A DNA stretch of 49,735 nucleotides from Granulicoccus phenolivorans DSM 17626 = NBRC 107789 = JCM 15570 (GCF_000423085.1 NZ_AUHH01000031.1:1-49735); one strand, 5' to 3'. Counted from the first letter of the stretch, positions 25,806-33,980 are shown. The notes: generated from the sequence alone by a model not told the origin. Program-made: numbers and translations.

Positions 25806-26474
25806 GTGATCAACCCCACCGACCCCGACACCTGGCCGGATCAGGATCTGGTGTTCGGCAGCGAACAGATGGATCCGCCGGCCGTGCTGGAGGCGTACCG
25901 GCTGGGGCTGTTCCCGATGCCGCTGGACGAATACGGTTTCGTCGGCTGGTTCTCCCCGATGGAGCGCGGCATTCTTCCGCTGGACGGCCTGCGGGTGACC
26001 CGGTCGCTGCGCAAGATGATCAAGCGGTACCGGGTCAGCGTGGACCAGGATTTCCGCGGTGTGGTGCAGGGCTGTGCCGATCCGCACCGGGAGGGCCGGT
26101 GGATCGACACCGAGGTCACCGAGGTCTACACCGCGCTGCACGAGGCCGGGTACGCCCACTCGGTCGAGGTCTGGAACGCCGATGACGTGCTGGTCGGCGG
26201 GCTGTACGGGATCTCGGTCGGCGGTCTGTTCGCCGGGGAATCGATGTTCCACCATCCCGAACTCGGCCGCGACGCCTCCAAGGTCGCCCTGGTCACGCTG
26301 GTGGAGTTGCTGCGCGCGTCCGGGCCCGAGGGGCGGCTGCTCGACGTGCAGTGGCAGACCGACCACCTGGCCAGCCTCGGGGTGATCGAGGTGACCCGGG
26401 CCGACTATCTCGATCTGCTCGAGGAGGCCCTGACCGTGCCGCCGCCCTGCTGGGACCTGCCCGGGAGAGGATGA
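25806..26474 (+). CDS. aat: Leucyl/phenylalanyl-tRNA-protein transferase
   Basis: A 222-residue enzyme that adds Leu or Phe from tRNA to proteins with N-terminal Arg or Lys, marking them for ClpS/ClpAP-type proteolysis. Family marks are YRLGLFPMP, GWFSPMERGILPL, RWIDTEVTEVYTALHEAGYAHSVEVW and GGLYGISVGGLFAGESMFH. The start is GTG 25806, 6 bases after CAGAAT (leaderless). The gene is followed 3 bases later by a DNA glycosylase gene, so the two form an operon. Confidence 0.95.
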   Translation: MINPTDPDTWPDQDLVFGSEQMDPPAVLEAYRLGLFPMPLDEYGFVGWFSPMERGILPLDGLRVTRSLRKMIKRYRVSVDQDFRGVVQGCADPHREGRWIDTEVTEVYTALHEAGYAHSVEVWNADDVLVGGLYGISVGGLFAGESMFHHPELGRDASKVALVTLVELLRASGPEGRLLDVQWQTDHLASLGVIEVTRADYLDLLEEALTVPPPCWDLPGRG

Positions 26475-26477
26475 ACC

Positions 26478-27341
26478 ATGCCCGAGATGCCCGAGGTGGA
26501 GTCCCTGCGTACCTTCCTCATCGAGCGTGCCCGCGGCCGGGTGGTCGCACAGACCTACCTGACCGCGTTCTCCGCGCTCAAGACGTACGCCCCGCCGCTG
26601 GACGCGCTGCACGGACTGGAGGTCGAGCAGATCGACCGGCACGGCAAGTTCCTCGATCTGACCGTCGGTGGGCTGCACCTGATCACCCATCTGGCCCGGG
26701 CCGGCTGGCTGCGCTGGCGCGAGGAGATGCCGGTGAAGCCGCCGCGGCCGAGCAAGAATCCGCTGGCGCTGCGGGTGGTCCTGGACGACGGGTCCGGGTT
26801 CGATCTCACCGAGGCCGGGACCCAGCGCAAGCTCGCGGTGTACGTGGTGCACGATCCCGCCGAGGTGCCCGGGATCGCCACGCTCGGGCCGGATCCGCTG
26901 GCCGAGGACTTCGACCGCACCGCCTTCGCCGCGATCCTGAAGCAGGCCGGTCGGGCGCAGCTCAAGGGGGTGCTGCGGGACCAGAAGATCCTCGCCGGGA
27001 TCGGGAACGCCTACTCCGATGAGATCCTGCACGCCGCGAAACTGTCCCCGTTCAAGGGCGCCGACCGGCTCACCGAGGAGGAGACCGATCGCCTGTACGC
27101 CGCCCTGCGCGCCGAACTCGGCGATGCGGTGGCGCGCAGTTCCGGGCTGGCCGCCCAGGATCTGAAGGCGGAGAAGAAGTCCGGGATGCGGGTGCACGGG
27201 CGTACCGGCGAGCCGTGCCCGGTCTGCGGCGACACCGTCGCGGAGGTGTCGTTCGCCGACTCCTCGCTGCAGTACTGCCCGACCTGCCAGACCGGCGGGA
27301 AGCCGTTGGCCGACCGGCGGATGTCCCGGCTGCTCAAATAG
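26478..27341 (+). CDS. Fpg/Nei-family DNA glycosylase
   Basis: A 287-residue base-excision repair enzyme. The N-terminal MPEMPEVESLR supplies the catalytic Pro2 and Glu3. KGVLRDQKILAGIGNAYSDEIL is the helix-two-turn-helix. The C-terminal zinc finger has CPVC at 247-250 and CPTC at 267-270. It removes oxidised bases and nicks the abasic site. Whether it is Fpg-type (8-oxoG) or Nei-type cannot be decided by eye. GGAGAGG precedes the ATG; it is cotranscribed with aat. Confidence 0.93.
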   Translation: MPEMPEVESLRTFLIERARGRVVAQTYLTAFSALKTYAPPLDALHGLEVEQIDRHGKFLDLTVGGLHLITHLARAGWLRWREEMPVKPPRPSKNPLALRVVLDDGSGFDLTEAGTQRKLAVYVVHDPAEVPGIATLGPDPLAEDFDRTAFAAILKQAGRAQLKGVLRDQKILAGIGNAYSDEILHAAKLSPFKGADRLTEEETDRLYAALRAELGDAVARSSGLAAQDLKAEKKSGMRVHGRTGEPCPVCGDTVAEVSFADSSLQYCPTCQTGGKPLADRRMSRLLK

Positions 27342-27372
27342 TCCGCTGCTCGAGCCGGCGGCGGCGCTGGGG

Positions 27373-28338
27373 TCAGCGGCCGCCGGGACCGCCGCCGTTG
27401 CCACCGGGGGCGCTGCCGGCGCTCGGGGTGGTCCGGGTATCGACCGGGACGGTGAGCGCGGCGGTGTACCCGGAGCTGACGTCGCCGCTCATCGTGGCCA
27501 GCTGGTGAGCGGCGGAATCGTCTCCGAAGACGTTGTCGCTGGACAGGGTGATCCGGGCCAGGTTGGTCACCGACTGCTCGTAGCCGCTGGTGGCGTAGAC
27601 CGTGTCGCACACGTTCTGCGGCAAGGCGAGCTGGGAGGTCGCGATCTTGTTCGCGGCGTCGGTGATCTTGGACTGATCCGGGTAGACCTCGAAGTGGATG
27701 TGCGGCCAGCGGCCGGAGTAGCAGGCGGGGAAGATGCTGGTGAACTCCACCACCCCGGCGGCATCGGTGACCTGGACGCCGCGCAGGTAGTTCTCGTTCT
27801 TGACCGCCGCGGAGTACATCGAGTAGTTGCCCGCCCGGTCGCAGTGCCAGACGTAGACCGCGACGCCGGCGAAGGGCGCGCCACCGCTGGCCAGATCCAG
27901 GACGGTCAGCTTGATGGTCAGCGGGATGCCCTCGGCGGTGGTCGTGGAGGTGCCGAAGCTGGACCGGATGTCGCTGCGGACCACGCCGGACTGCTCCAGC
28001 ACATCGGCGCCGTTGGAGCCGTCGCCGGGATAGGGGCCGGCGGTCTCCTCGGGGATCTCGGTCAGGTCGGCGGCGGCCGCTGCCGCGGTGGTGGCGGCAG
28101 CGCCGGCGGTGGTGGCGGCTGCGCTGGGGGTGGTCGCGGCGCTCGGCGTGGTGCCGGTGCTGCCGCCGGGCGTACAGGCACTGATCGCGAGGGCGGCGGC
28201 CCCGGCGCCGAACAGGCCGAGCAGGCCGCGCCGGGTCCGCAGCGTCCCCAGATCGAACTGCAGGCCCTGATCCTGCGGCGGCTCGGTCGGATTCGGCAGG
28301 ATGCGGCCCTCGAAGGTAGGGCGATTCGGGTCAGTCAT
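27373..28338 (-). CDS. Secreted intradiol ring-cleavage dioxygenase-family lipoprotein
   Basis: A 321-residue protein. A Tat-like TRRGLLGLFG (Arg36-Arg37) leads to a hydrophobic run and the lipobox ISAC (Cys55). A Ser/Thr/Ala-rich linker (56-92) then gives way to the dioxygenase domain. Likely Fe(III) ligands are a Tyr in GNYSMY (172/175), Tyr207 in CYSGRWPHIHF, His213 and His215. Related cytoplasmic enzymes cleave catechols between the hydroxyls; this one would sit outside, anchored to the membrane. Export through Tat fits a folded iron protein. GAGGAG precedes the ATG. Substrate unknown. Confidence 0.88.
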   Translation of the reverse strand: MTDPNRPTFEGRILPNPTEPPQDQGLQFDLGTLRTRRGLLGLFGAGAAALAISACTPGGSTGTTPSAATTPSAAATTAGAAATTAAAAAADLTEIPEETAGPYPGDGSNGADVLEQSGVVRSDIRSSFGTSTTTAEGIPLTIKLTVLDLASGGAPFAGVAVYVWHCDRAGNYSMYSAAVKNENYLRGVQVTDAAGVVEFTSIFPACYSGRWPHIHFEVYPDQSKITDAANKIATSQLALPQNVCDTVYATSGYEQSVTNLARITLSSDNVFGDDSAAHQLATMSGDVSSGYTAALTVPVDTRTTPSAGSAPGGNGGGPGGR

Positions 28339-28436
28339 GATGCTCTCCTCTGATCGGGTGTTCGGGACTGCAACTACCGTCCCGGGTGGGGCTGTGCGGT
28401 TGCTGTGCGATCGCTGTGTCGGGCGTACGAGTCGGC

Positions 28437-30644
28437 TCAGGTCAGGATCGCCAGCCGGCCGGTGGCCCGGGTCATCGCCACGTACCGGTCGACCGCGCCC
28501 TCGATTCCGTCCCCGAAGGCGCTCTCGATCCGATCGCCGACGGCGGGCGGATCGACCAGGACGACCAGGTCGAACTCCAGGCCCTTGGCCTGTTCGGGGG
28601 TGAGGGAGGAGATCCGGTCGGCGCCGGGGTAGGTCGGGTCGCCGATGACGCAGGCGATCCCGGCGGGATGGTCGGTGGCCCAGTCCGCCAGCAGCCGGTC
28701 CCGGTCGGCGCGGGCGGCGTACTGCACCGGCTCGCCGGTCTCGCGGATCGAGGTGGGCACGTTCGCGTCCGGCAGCGCGGCCCGGATCACCGGCTCGGCG
28801 GCGGCCATGATCGCGGCCGGGGTGCGGTAGTTCACCGACAGCGTCGACACGGTGATGTGGTCCAGGCCGATCCGTTCAAGCCGTTCGGTCCAGGACTCGG
28901 TGAACCCGTGCCGCGCCTGGGCCCGGTCCCCGACGATGGTCAGGCTGCGGGAGGGACAGCGGGCCAGCACCATCTGCCACTGCGCGTCGGTCAGTTCCTG
29001 GGCCTCGTCGACGACCACATGGGCGAACGGGCCGAGCAGCCGATCGGGTTCGGCCTCGGCGACCACATCCGGGTCGTCCAGGGCGCCGCGCAGGTCCTCC
29101 CCGCGCAGCATCGACATCACCTGCATCTCGGTGGCGTCGCTGGCGATGAGTTGGTCGATCAGCAGGTCCATCTCGCGTCGGTTGTCGGCCAGCGCCCGGG
29201 CCCGTTCCCGCGCCCGACGGCCGGCGGTCGGGTCGCCCACCCGGCGTCGGGCGGCGTCCAGCAGCGGCAGGTCCGCGTCGGTCCAGGCGTACGCCTCGGC
29301 GCGTTGCAGCGTGGCGACCTCGCCGGGGGTGAGCCACGGCGCGCACCGCTGCAGAGACGCCGGCTTCGACCACCACTCGGCGACCAGATCGGTCGGCTGC
29401 AGCATCGGCCAGGCCTCGGCCAGGGCGGCGACCAGTTCCTCGTCCTCCTGCAGCGCGGCGACCACCTCCGCCGGCTCGACCTCGGGTTCGCCCCATTCAT
29501 CGAGCAGATCCTCGCCGAGCTGATCGGCGGCGATCTCGCCGAGGACTTCCCAGATCTCGGGGTGGGCCTCGTTGTGCGGAGTGCCCGATTCGACCGCGCC
29601 GAACGCGTCGGCCCAGTCGCTGGGGGTGAAGCGGACCTCGCCCCAGTCGGTGTCCACGTCGACGGCGGCCCGCGGCGGCCGCTCGTAGTGGGCGACCGCG
29701 GCCTCGATCGCGTGGACCAGCGGCGCCTGCGCCTTGAGTGAGCGCACCTGCGGATCGGGCTCGCGGGAGGCCGTGGCGCCCTCGGGGACCAGGTCGCGCA
29801 GGGTGGCGGTCAGCACGCCCTCCTCGCCGAGGCTGGGCAGTACGTCGGAGACGTAGTCGAGATATTGGGGTGACGGGCCCAGGAACAGGACGCCGCCGTG
29901 TCGGTGTCCCAGGCGCGGGTCGGCGTACAACTGGAACGCGGTGCGGTGCAGCGCCACGACGGTCTTCCCGGTGCCCGGGCCGCCGTCGACCACCAGGGCG
30001 CCGCGGGAGTCGGCCCGGATGATGGCGTCCTGGTCGGACTGGATCGTGGCCAGCACATCGCGCATCCGCGGCGTGCGGGCCCCGCCGAGACTGGCGATGA
30101 AGGCGGACTGGTCGTCCAGCGGGGCGCCGTCGACCAGAGCGTCGGGGTCGAAGACCTCGTCCCAGTAGTCGACCACCCGGTCGTGGGACCAGCGATACCG
30201 GCGCCGACTGCGCAGGCCCAGGGGCTGCGCGTGGGTCGCGGCGAAGAAGGGCTCGGCGGCCGGCGCGCGCCAGTCCACCAGCAGCGGGTCGTCGCCGTCG
30301 CGCAGGCCCAGCCGGCCCACATAGGTGATCGACCCGTCGGTGCCGACCATTCGGCCCAGGCACAGGTCGAGGCCGTAGCGGCTCATCAGCCGGAGCTGGG
30401 AGGTCAGCCGGTGCACCTCCTGATCTCGCTCCAGGGCCGCGGTCCCGCCGGTCCCCGGTGCGCGCCGGGCGGTGGCGAGGCGCTGGGTGAGGTCGGTGAC
30501 AGTCGTGTCCAGCGTGGCCGCGACGCGGGCGAAGAACTGCTCGTCGGCGGCGATCAGGGTCGCGGTGGCCTTGGCGGACAGAGCCTCGGGCAGGGCGAAG
30601 GCGGATCCGGAGCGGGGTTCGGTGGTGGCGGAGGAAGTACTCAC
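28437..30644 (-). CDS. helR: RNA polymerase recycling motor ATPase HelR
   Basis: A 735-residue UvrD/HelD-like motor. An N-terminal helical region (1-100, EQFFARVAATLDTTVTDLTQRL) would enter the polymerase channel. YVGRLGLRDGDDPLLVDWRAPAAEPF is the HelD-family hallmark, Walker A is GGPGTGKT (221-228), Walker B is VVVDEAQELTD, and the C-terminus ends VDRYVAMTRATGRL. Known HelR proteins of Mycobacterium and Streptomyces dislodge rifamycin-stalled RNA polymerase and give tolerance. The start is GTG 30644, 7 bases after CACAAT (30652-30657), so it is leaderless. A rifamycin-associated-element match at 30669 overlaps the -35 region. Confidence 0.93.
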   Translation of the reverse strand: MSTSSATTEPRSGSAFALPEALSAKATATLIAADEQFFARVAATLDTTVTDLTQRLATARRAPGTGGTAALERDQEVHRLTSQLRLMSRYGLDLCLGRMVGTDGSITYVGRLGLRDGDDPLLVDWRAPAAEPFFAATHAQPLGLRSRRRYRWSHDRVVDYWDEVFDPDALVDGAPLDDQSAFIASLGGARTPRMRDVLATIQSDQDAIIRADSRGALVVDGGPGTGKTVVALHRTAFQLYADPRLGHRHGGVLFLGPSPQYLDYVSDVLPSLGEEGVLTATLRDLVPEGATASREPDPQVRSLKAQAPLVHAIEAAVAHYERPPRAAVDVDTDWGEVRFTPSDWADAFGAVESGTPHNEAHPEIWEVLGEIAADQLGEDLLDEWGEPEVEPAEVVAALQEDEELVAALAEAWPMLQPTDLVAEWWSKPASLQRCAPWLTPGEVATLQRAEAYAWTDADLPLLDAARRRVGDPTAGRRARERARALADNRREMDLLIDQLIASDATEMQVMSMLRGEDLRGALDDPDVVAEAEPDRLLGPFAHVVVDEAQELTDAQWQMVLARCPSRSLTIVGDRAQARHGFTESWTERLERIGLDHITVSTLSVNYRTPAAIMAAAEPVIRAALPDANVPTSIRETGEPVQYAARADRDRLLADWATDHPAGIACVIGDPTYPGADRISSLTPEQAKGLEFDLVVLVDPPAVGDRIESAFGDGIEGAVDRYVAMTRATGRLAILT

Positions 30645-30651
30645 GGCGCCG

Positions 30652-30657
30652 ATTGTG
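30652..30657 (-). promoter_or_regulatory. -10 box of helR
   Basis: CACAAT on the minus strand, 7 bases before the GTG. A TTGTGG within the palindrome at 30669-30687 lies 19 bases upstream as a candidate -35. Confidence 0.6.
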
Positions 30658-30668
30658 CGCCCGGACCC

Positions 30669-30687
30669 GGGTCTTGCCACAAGCCCC
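30669..30687. promoter_or_regulatory. Rifamycin-associated element (RAE)-like palindrome
   Basis: GGGTCTTGCCACAAGCCCC matches 16 of 19 positions of the described RAE (GGGGCTTGCGGCAAGCCCC as I recall it) and forms the dyad CTTG-N3-CAAG with G/C flanks. In other actinobacteria this element sits upstream of helR and of rifamycin-inactivating genes and is needed for induction by rifamycins. Here it lies between helR and the helicase-sigma gene. Minus-strand TTGTGG and plus-strand TTGCCA inside it are each 19 bases from a -10 candidate (30652-30657 and 30699-30704), so it could serve both directions. Confidence 0.8.
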
Positions 30688-30698
30688 CATCTGTGGCA

Positions 30699-30704
30699 TA
30701 GATT
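30699..30704 (+). promoter_or_regulatory. Candidate -10 box (TAGATT) for the helicase-sigma gene
   Basis: TAGATT, 19 bases from TTGCCA inside the palindrome at 30669. Use of this box would give a leader of about 120 bases before the ATG at 30833. A second candidate, TAGCGT at 30795-30800, lies nearer the gene and has no good -35. Confidence 0.4.
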
Positions 30705-30832
30705 GAAAGTGGCGGGACAGGATTGTGGTTCTTGGATCGGCGCCTCCGCGTCGGCCTTCTCTGGCGCACCGAGCAAATTGTCACCACCCACCGATAGCGT
30801 CTTCTCAGTGTCGAGGACGAGGGAGGCTGTCG

Positions 30833-33412
30833 ATGACCTCGAGCGCGGGGGACGCGTCGGGAAGTGGGGCTGGTCCGGTCGGCGCCTCTCCGCTGAGTCG
30901 GCGGCACTCGGTCGATCTCTATCCGTGGCAGCAGGCCGCACTCGAGGCTTGGCGGGCCGCTGATCGGCGCGGTGTGGTCCAAGCGGTCACCGGGGCCGGG
31001 AAGACGCGCGTCGGCGTCGGGGCCATTGCCGAGGCACTCGCGGCCGGGCGGCGCAGTGTGGTCATCGTGCCCTCACGTGTCTTGGTGGAACAATGGCTCA
31101 GCACTCTTCGGGAACTACTTCCGAGGGTCAAGGCTGTGGCTGGAATCCGACCGGATGCCCAATGGCAAGTCTGCGTTACGACGGTCCAGGCGGCGATGAA
31201 TCGACCCGTACTGAAGCGCGGCGAACAAGGGCTTCTGGTCGCGGATGAATGCCATCGCTACGGTGCAGAGCAGTTTTCAAGGGCACTGCGCCCCCACTAT
31301 GAGTGGCGGCTCGGCCTGACGGCCACGTTGGAACGCGGGGATTCCGGGGACAAGGTCCTCGCTTCCTATTTCGGGTCCACCGTCTATGAGGTCGGCTACG
31401 GCGAGGCGTTGGCCGGGGAGCTCATCGCACCTTTTCGATTCGCCCACGTGAGCGTGCCGCTCACCCCGGAAGAGCGGGCCCAATACGACGAACTCTCCGA
31501 GGGCCTGCGAAAGGACCGGGACACGCTGGTCGTCCGATATGGAATCCCGCTCGACCCCATTGGCGAGTTTCTACAGGCCGTGAGCACGATGGCGGATGAC
31601 CGCACCGCCTCCAGCGGCGGGGGGTTGGCTCGAAGATACTTGGCGCGCTTCGCGCGACGTAAGAAGCTCCTGGCCGAGACGCGAGTGAAGCAGTTCGCCC
31701 TGGCCGCTTTGGCGCCTGCGGTCAGGGCCTCTGCGGGCACGATCGTTTTCACCCAGACTCAGGAGTCCAGTGAGCGTTCCGCAGAGATGCTGCAACAGAT
31801 GGGGTACACAGCTGCTGCGGTCCATGCTGGCCTGGACCAAGATGAGCGGGAAGAACGGATCGACTTCTTCCGGGATCGGACGGTGAGCGCACTGACAGCG
31901 CCACGGATCCTCGATGAGGGGGTCGATGTGCCTGAGGCAGATCTCGGCATCATCCTCGCCTCCAACCGGAGTCGCCGCCAACTGGTACAGCGGCTCGGCC
32001 GTGTGCTTCGCAAACGCCCGGGAAAGGTTGCTCGCTTCGTGGTGCTGTACGCCGCCAAAACTGTTGAGGATCCTTTCGCAGGTGCTTACGTGCCCGACTT
32101 CTACGACCTGTGCCTTCCCTATGCCCAAGAAGTTCGACGCTTCGATCTGGCCCGGCCGGAATTGGATGACCTTCTGGCCTTCTTGGGCGAACACGCGGAT
32201 CCTGGCGCCGGCACGACATTGGCCGGACACCTCGGTACCCTGCCCGCGCAGGCCGCTGGAAGGGATCAGCCCTCCAATCCTGCGTCGGACGAAACGCATG
32301 ATTCGCGAGGTGGCGACAGCCCCACCTCGGTCGTCGCAGGCTCGTCGGAAGCCCGCGATGCTCCGGGCGGAGCCACCGATTGCGGTCAGGAGATCACGGA
32401 GGAAGGGGAGCTTGAGCCGATCCTGACCACGGCGACTTTGCCTGACCTCACGAAGCTCTATCTGCAGGAGGCCGGCAGAATGCCGCTGCTGACCTCGGCC
32501 CAGGAGCAGGAATTGGCCAAGACCATCGAGGCTGGCCTCTACGCCGAGTATCTGCTGCATTTGGGCGATGAGCACTTCCCCTCGGCGGAGTTGAAGAACC
32601 TCGTGAGATTGGGTGCGGCAGCCAAGGAAAGAATCATTTCGGCCAACCTGCGGCTGGTGGTCAAGCTCGCCAAGCGATACGCCGGACGTGGTGTCGAGTT
32701 CCTGGATCTGGTTCAGGACGGCAATATCGGGCTGATGCATGCGGTTGACAAGTTCGATTACACCCTGGGAGGCAAATTCTCGACATATGCGACCTGGTGG
32801 ATCAAGCAGGCGATCGCTCGTGGGATGGCGGACACGGGACGTGCCATTCGGCTTCCGGTTCACGTCGGTGACCTGATGCGCAAGGTCGATCGCGCCCGAA
32901 AATCGGCGCAGTTGACCTGGCGCCAGCTACTGAAGGCGCACCCTCACGGAATCGCAGAGCTTGACGTCGATCGGCCGACGCTTGAACAGCTGGCGCGATT
33001 CTCCCAGGCAATAGTGAGTGTCGAGGATATCCAAGACTTCGACGACTCGATGCTGACCGAGCTGAGCGCTGATGCGCCGGAGTCGACTGTCGAGGCTGTG
33101 GTCGACCGGCTGGCTCTCCAGCAGCGGTATACGGAGGTCATGGACTGGGTGGAATTCGAGGACCCCCGCGGGGCATTTGTGTTGCGAGCTCGCTACGGAG
33201 TGCTCACTTCTGAACCCGAGACTCTGGAAGTAATCGGGGCTCGGCTGGGAGTGACTCGGGAGCGGGCCCGGCAGTTGGAGAAGGCGGCGCTTGAGCTGGC
33301 GCGCGAGATCAGCGTTGAGATGGCCGGGATCCCCGTGGTGAAGCCGCGCCGGGCAGCCGGGATCGTTTCGGCACGCGCACCGGAGGCCGTGCCCCGCCGG
33401 GCCATCGGCTGA
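30833..33412 (+). CDS. Superfamily 2 helicase fused to a sigma-70 factor
   Basis: One open frame of 859 residues joins two whole proteins. Residues 25-450 are an SF2 helicase of the SSL2/XPB-like type: YPWQQAALEAW (Q-motif-like), AVTGAGKT (Walker A, 51-58), DECH (138-141), TAT (163-165), LDEGVDVPEAD (360-370) and QRLGRVLR (386-393). Residues 450-530 are a polar linker. Residues 535-830 are a complete primary-type sigma: region 1.2 DLTKLYLQEAGRMPLL, region 2 ANLRLVVKLAKRYAGRG through TYATWWIKQAIAR, and region 4.2 TLEVIGARLGVTRERARQLE. All aromatic melting residues and the -35-reading Arg/Glu/Arg are kept; the position equal to E. coli Thr440 is Ala662. GGGAGG lies 6 bases before the ATG. GC is visibly lower than in the neighbours, suggesting transfer. 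Function is inferred only: ATP-driven promoter opening or rescue of stalled polymerase. Confidence 0.92.
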   Translation: MTSSAGDASGSGAGPVGASPLSRRHSVDLYPWQQAALEAWRAADRRGVVQAVTGAGKTRVGVGAIAEALAAGRRSVVIVPSRVLVEQWLSTLRELLPRVKAVAGIRPDAQWQVCVTTVQAAMNRPVLKRGEQGLLVADECHRYGAEQFSRALRPHYEWRLGLTATLERGDSGDKVLASYFGSTVYEVGYGEALAGELIAPFRFAHVSVPLTPEERAQYDELSEGLRKDRDTLVVRYGIPLDPIGEFLQAVSTMADDRTASSGGGLARRYLARFARRKKLLAETRVKQFALAALAPAVRASAGTIVFTQTQESSERSAEMLQQMGYTAAAVHAGLDQDEREERIDFFRDRTVSALTAPRILDEGVDVPEADLGIILASNRSRRQLVQRLGRVLRKRPGKVARFVVLYAAKTVEDPFAGAYVPDFYDLCLPYAQEVRRFDLARPELDDLLAFLGEHADPGAGTTLAGHLGTLPAQAAGRDQPSNPASDETHDSRGGDSPTSVVAGSSEARDAPGGATDCGQEITEEGELEPILTTATLPDLTKLYLQEAGRMPLLTSAQEQELAKTIEAGLYAEYLLHLGDEHFPSAELKNLVRLGAAAKERIISANLRLVVKLAKRYAGRGVEFLDLVQDGNIGLMHAVDKFDYTLGGKFSTYATWWIKQAIARGMADTGRAIRLPVHVGDLMRKVDRARKSAQLTWRQLLKAHPHGIAELDVDRPTLEQLARFSQAIVSVEDIQDFDDSMLTELSADAPESTVEAVVDRLALQQRYTEVMDWVEFEDPRGAFVLRARYGVLTSEPETLEVIGARLGVTRERARQLEKAALELAREISVEMAGIPVVKPRRAAGIVSARAPEAVPRRAIG

Positions 33413-33433
33413 CCCCGCCGCGCAGAGGCGGGG
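33413..33433 (+). terminator. Hairpin at the stop of the helicase-sigma gene
   Basis: CCCCGCC and GGCGGGG pair perfectly around a 7-base loop, starting at the base after the TGA. Confidence 0.8.
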
Positions 33434-33440
33434 AGTCGGC

Positions 33441-33534
33441 CTCGAGTGGGCGGATCCTGCCACCAGACGGCTTGATCGGGCCGAAATCGGGGGTCTTCTG
33501 TGGTCTGGCGGCAGGATCGGCCCACTTTCTCGAG
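33441..33534. repeat. 94-bp inverted-repeat element, copy 1
   Basis: The ends CTCGAG...CTCGAG bound an imperfect inverted repeat. The left arm (CTCGAG, TGGGC, then GATCCTGCCACCAGAC) pairs with the right arm at 26 of 28 positions once a 4-base insert is allowed. The centre carries GATCGGGCCGAAATCGGGGG. A second copy at 33715-33808 is identical at 89 of 94 positions. No coding capacity: a MITE- or BIME-like element. Confidence 0.8.
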
Positions 33535-33714
33535 TAGACCGGCACCTGGGGGCTGCCCAGGTCTGCGCCGAGGGTGTCCGGGAGGGCAACGGCCATCGCG
33601 CGACCGATCTGGCGCCGGGCGGCTTCCTGTACTGGGCCTTTGCTCTGCTATCTCGTCCCGCCGTTGTCGATCACCTGTCTGCCGCCGCGGGCGAAGCCTG
33701 CCCCTGGCGCAGCC

Positions 33715-33808
33715 GTCGAGTGGGCGAATCCTGCCACCAGACGGCTTGATCGGGCCGAAATCGGGGGTTTTCGGTGGTCTGGCGGCAGAATCGGCCCACT
33801 TTCTCGAG
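33715..33808. repeat. 94-bp inverted-repeat element, copy 2
   Basis: Same orientation and length as copy 1, with five base changes. Both copies are followed by the same TAGACCGGC. The 180 bases between the copies hold no gene. Confidence 0.8.
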
Positions 33809-33851
33809 TAGACCGGCGCGTGGGGGCCGGACTGGGGGCTGACGCGACGCC

Positions 33852-33950
33852 GGAGAGGTCTGGGAAGGGCGCCGGGGGAGGTCTGGGGACGCGAGGCCGG
33901 GGAGGTCTGGGGACGCGAGGCCGGGGAGGTCCGGGAGGGCGCCGGGGGAG
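33852..33950. repeat. Tandem repeats of GGAGGTCTGGGGACGCGAGGCCG type
   Basis: Three to four 22-30-base units share GGGGAGGTCYGGG. No start or ribosome site supports a gene here. The whole stretch 33434-34333 is gene-free and made of the 94-bp elements, these units and the 30-bp array that follows. Confidence 0.65.
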
Positions 33951-33980
33951 TGGGCCGCGACCGGCGGGGCGGCCTCGCAG

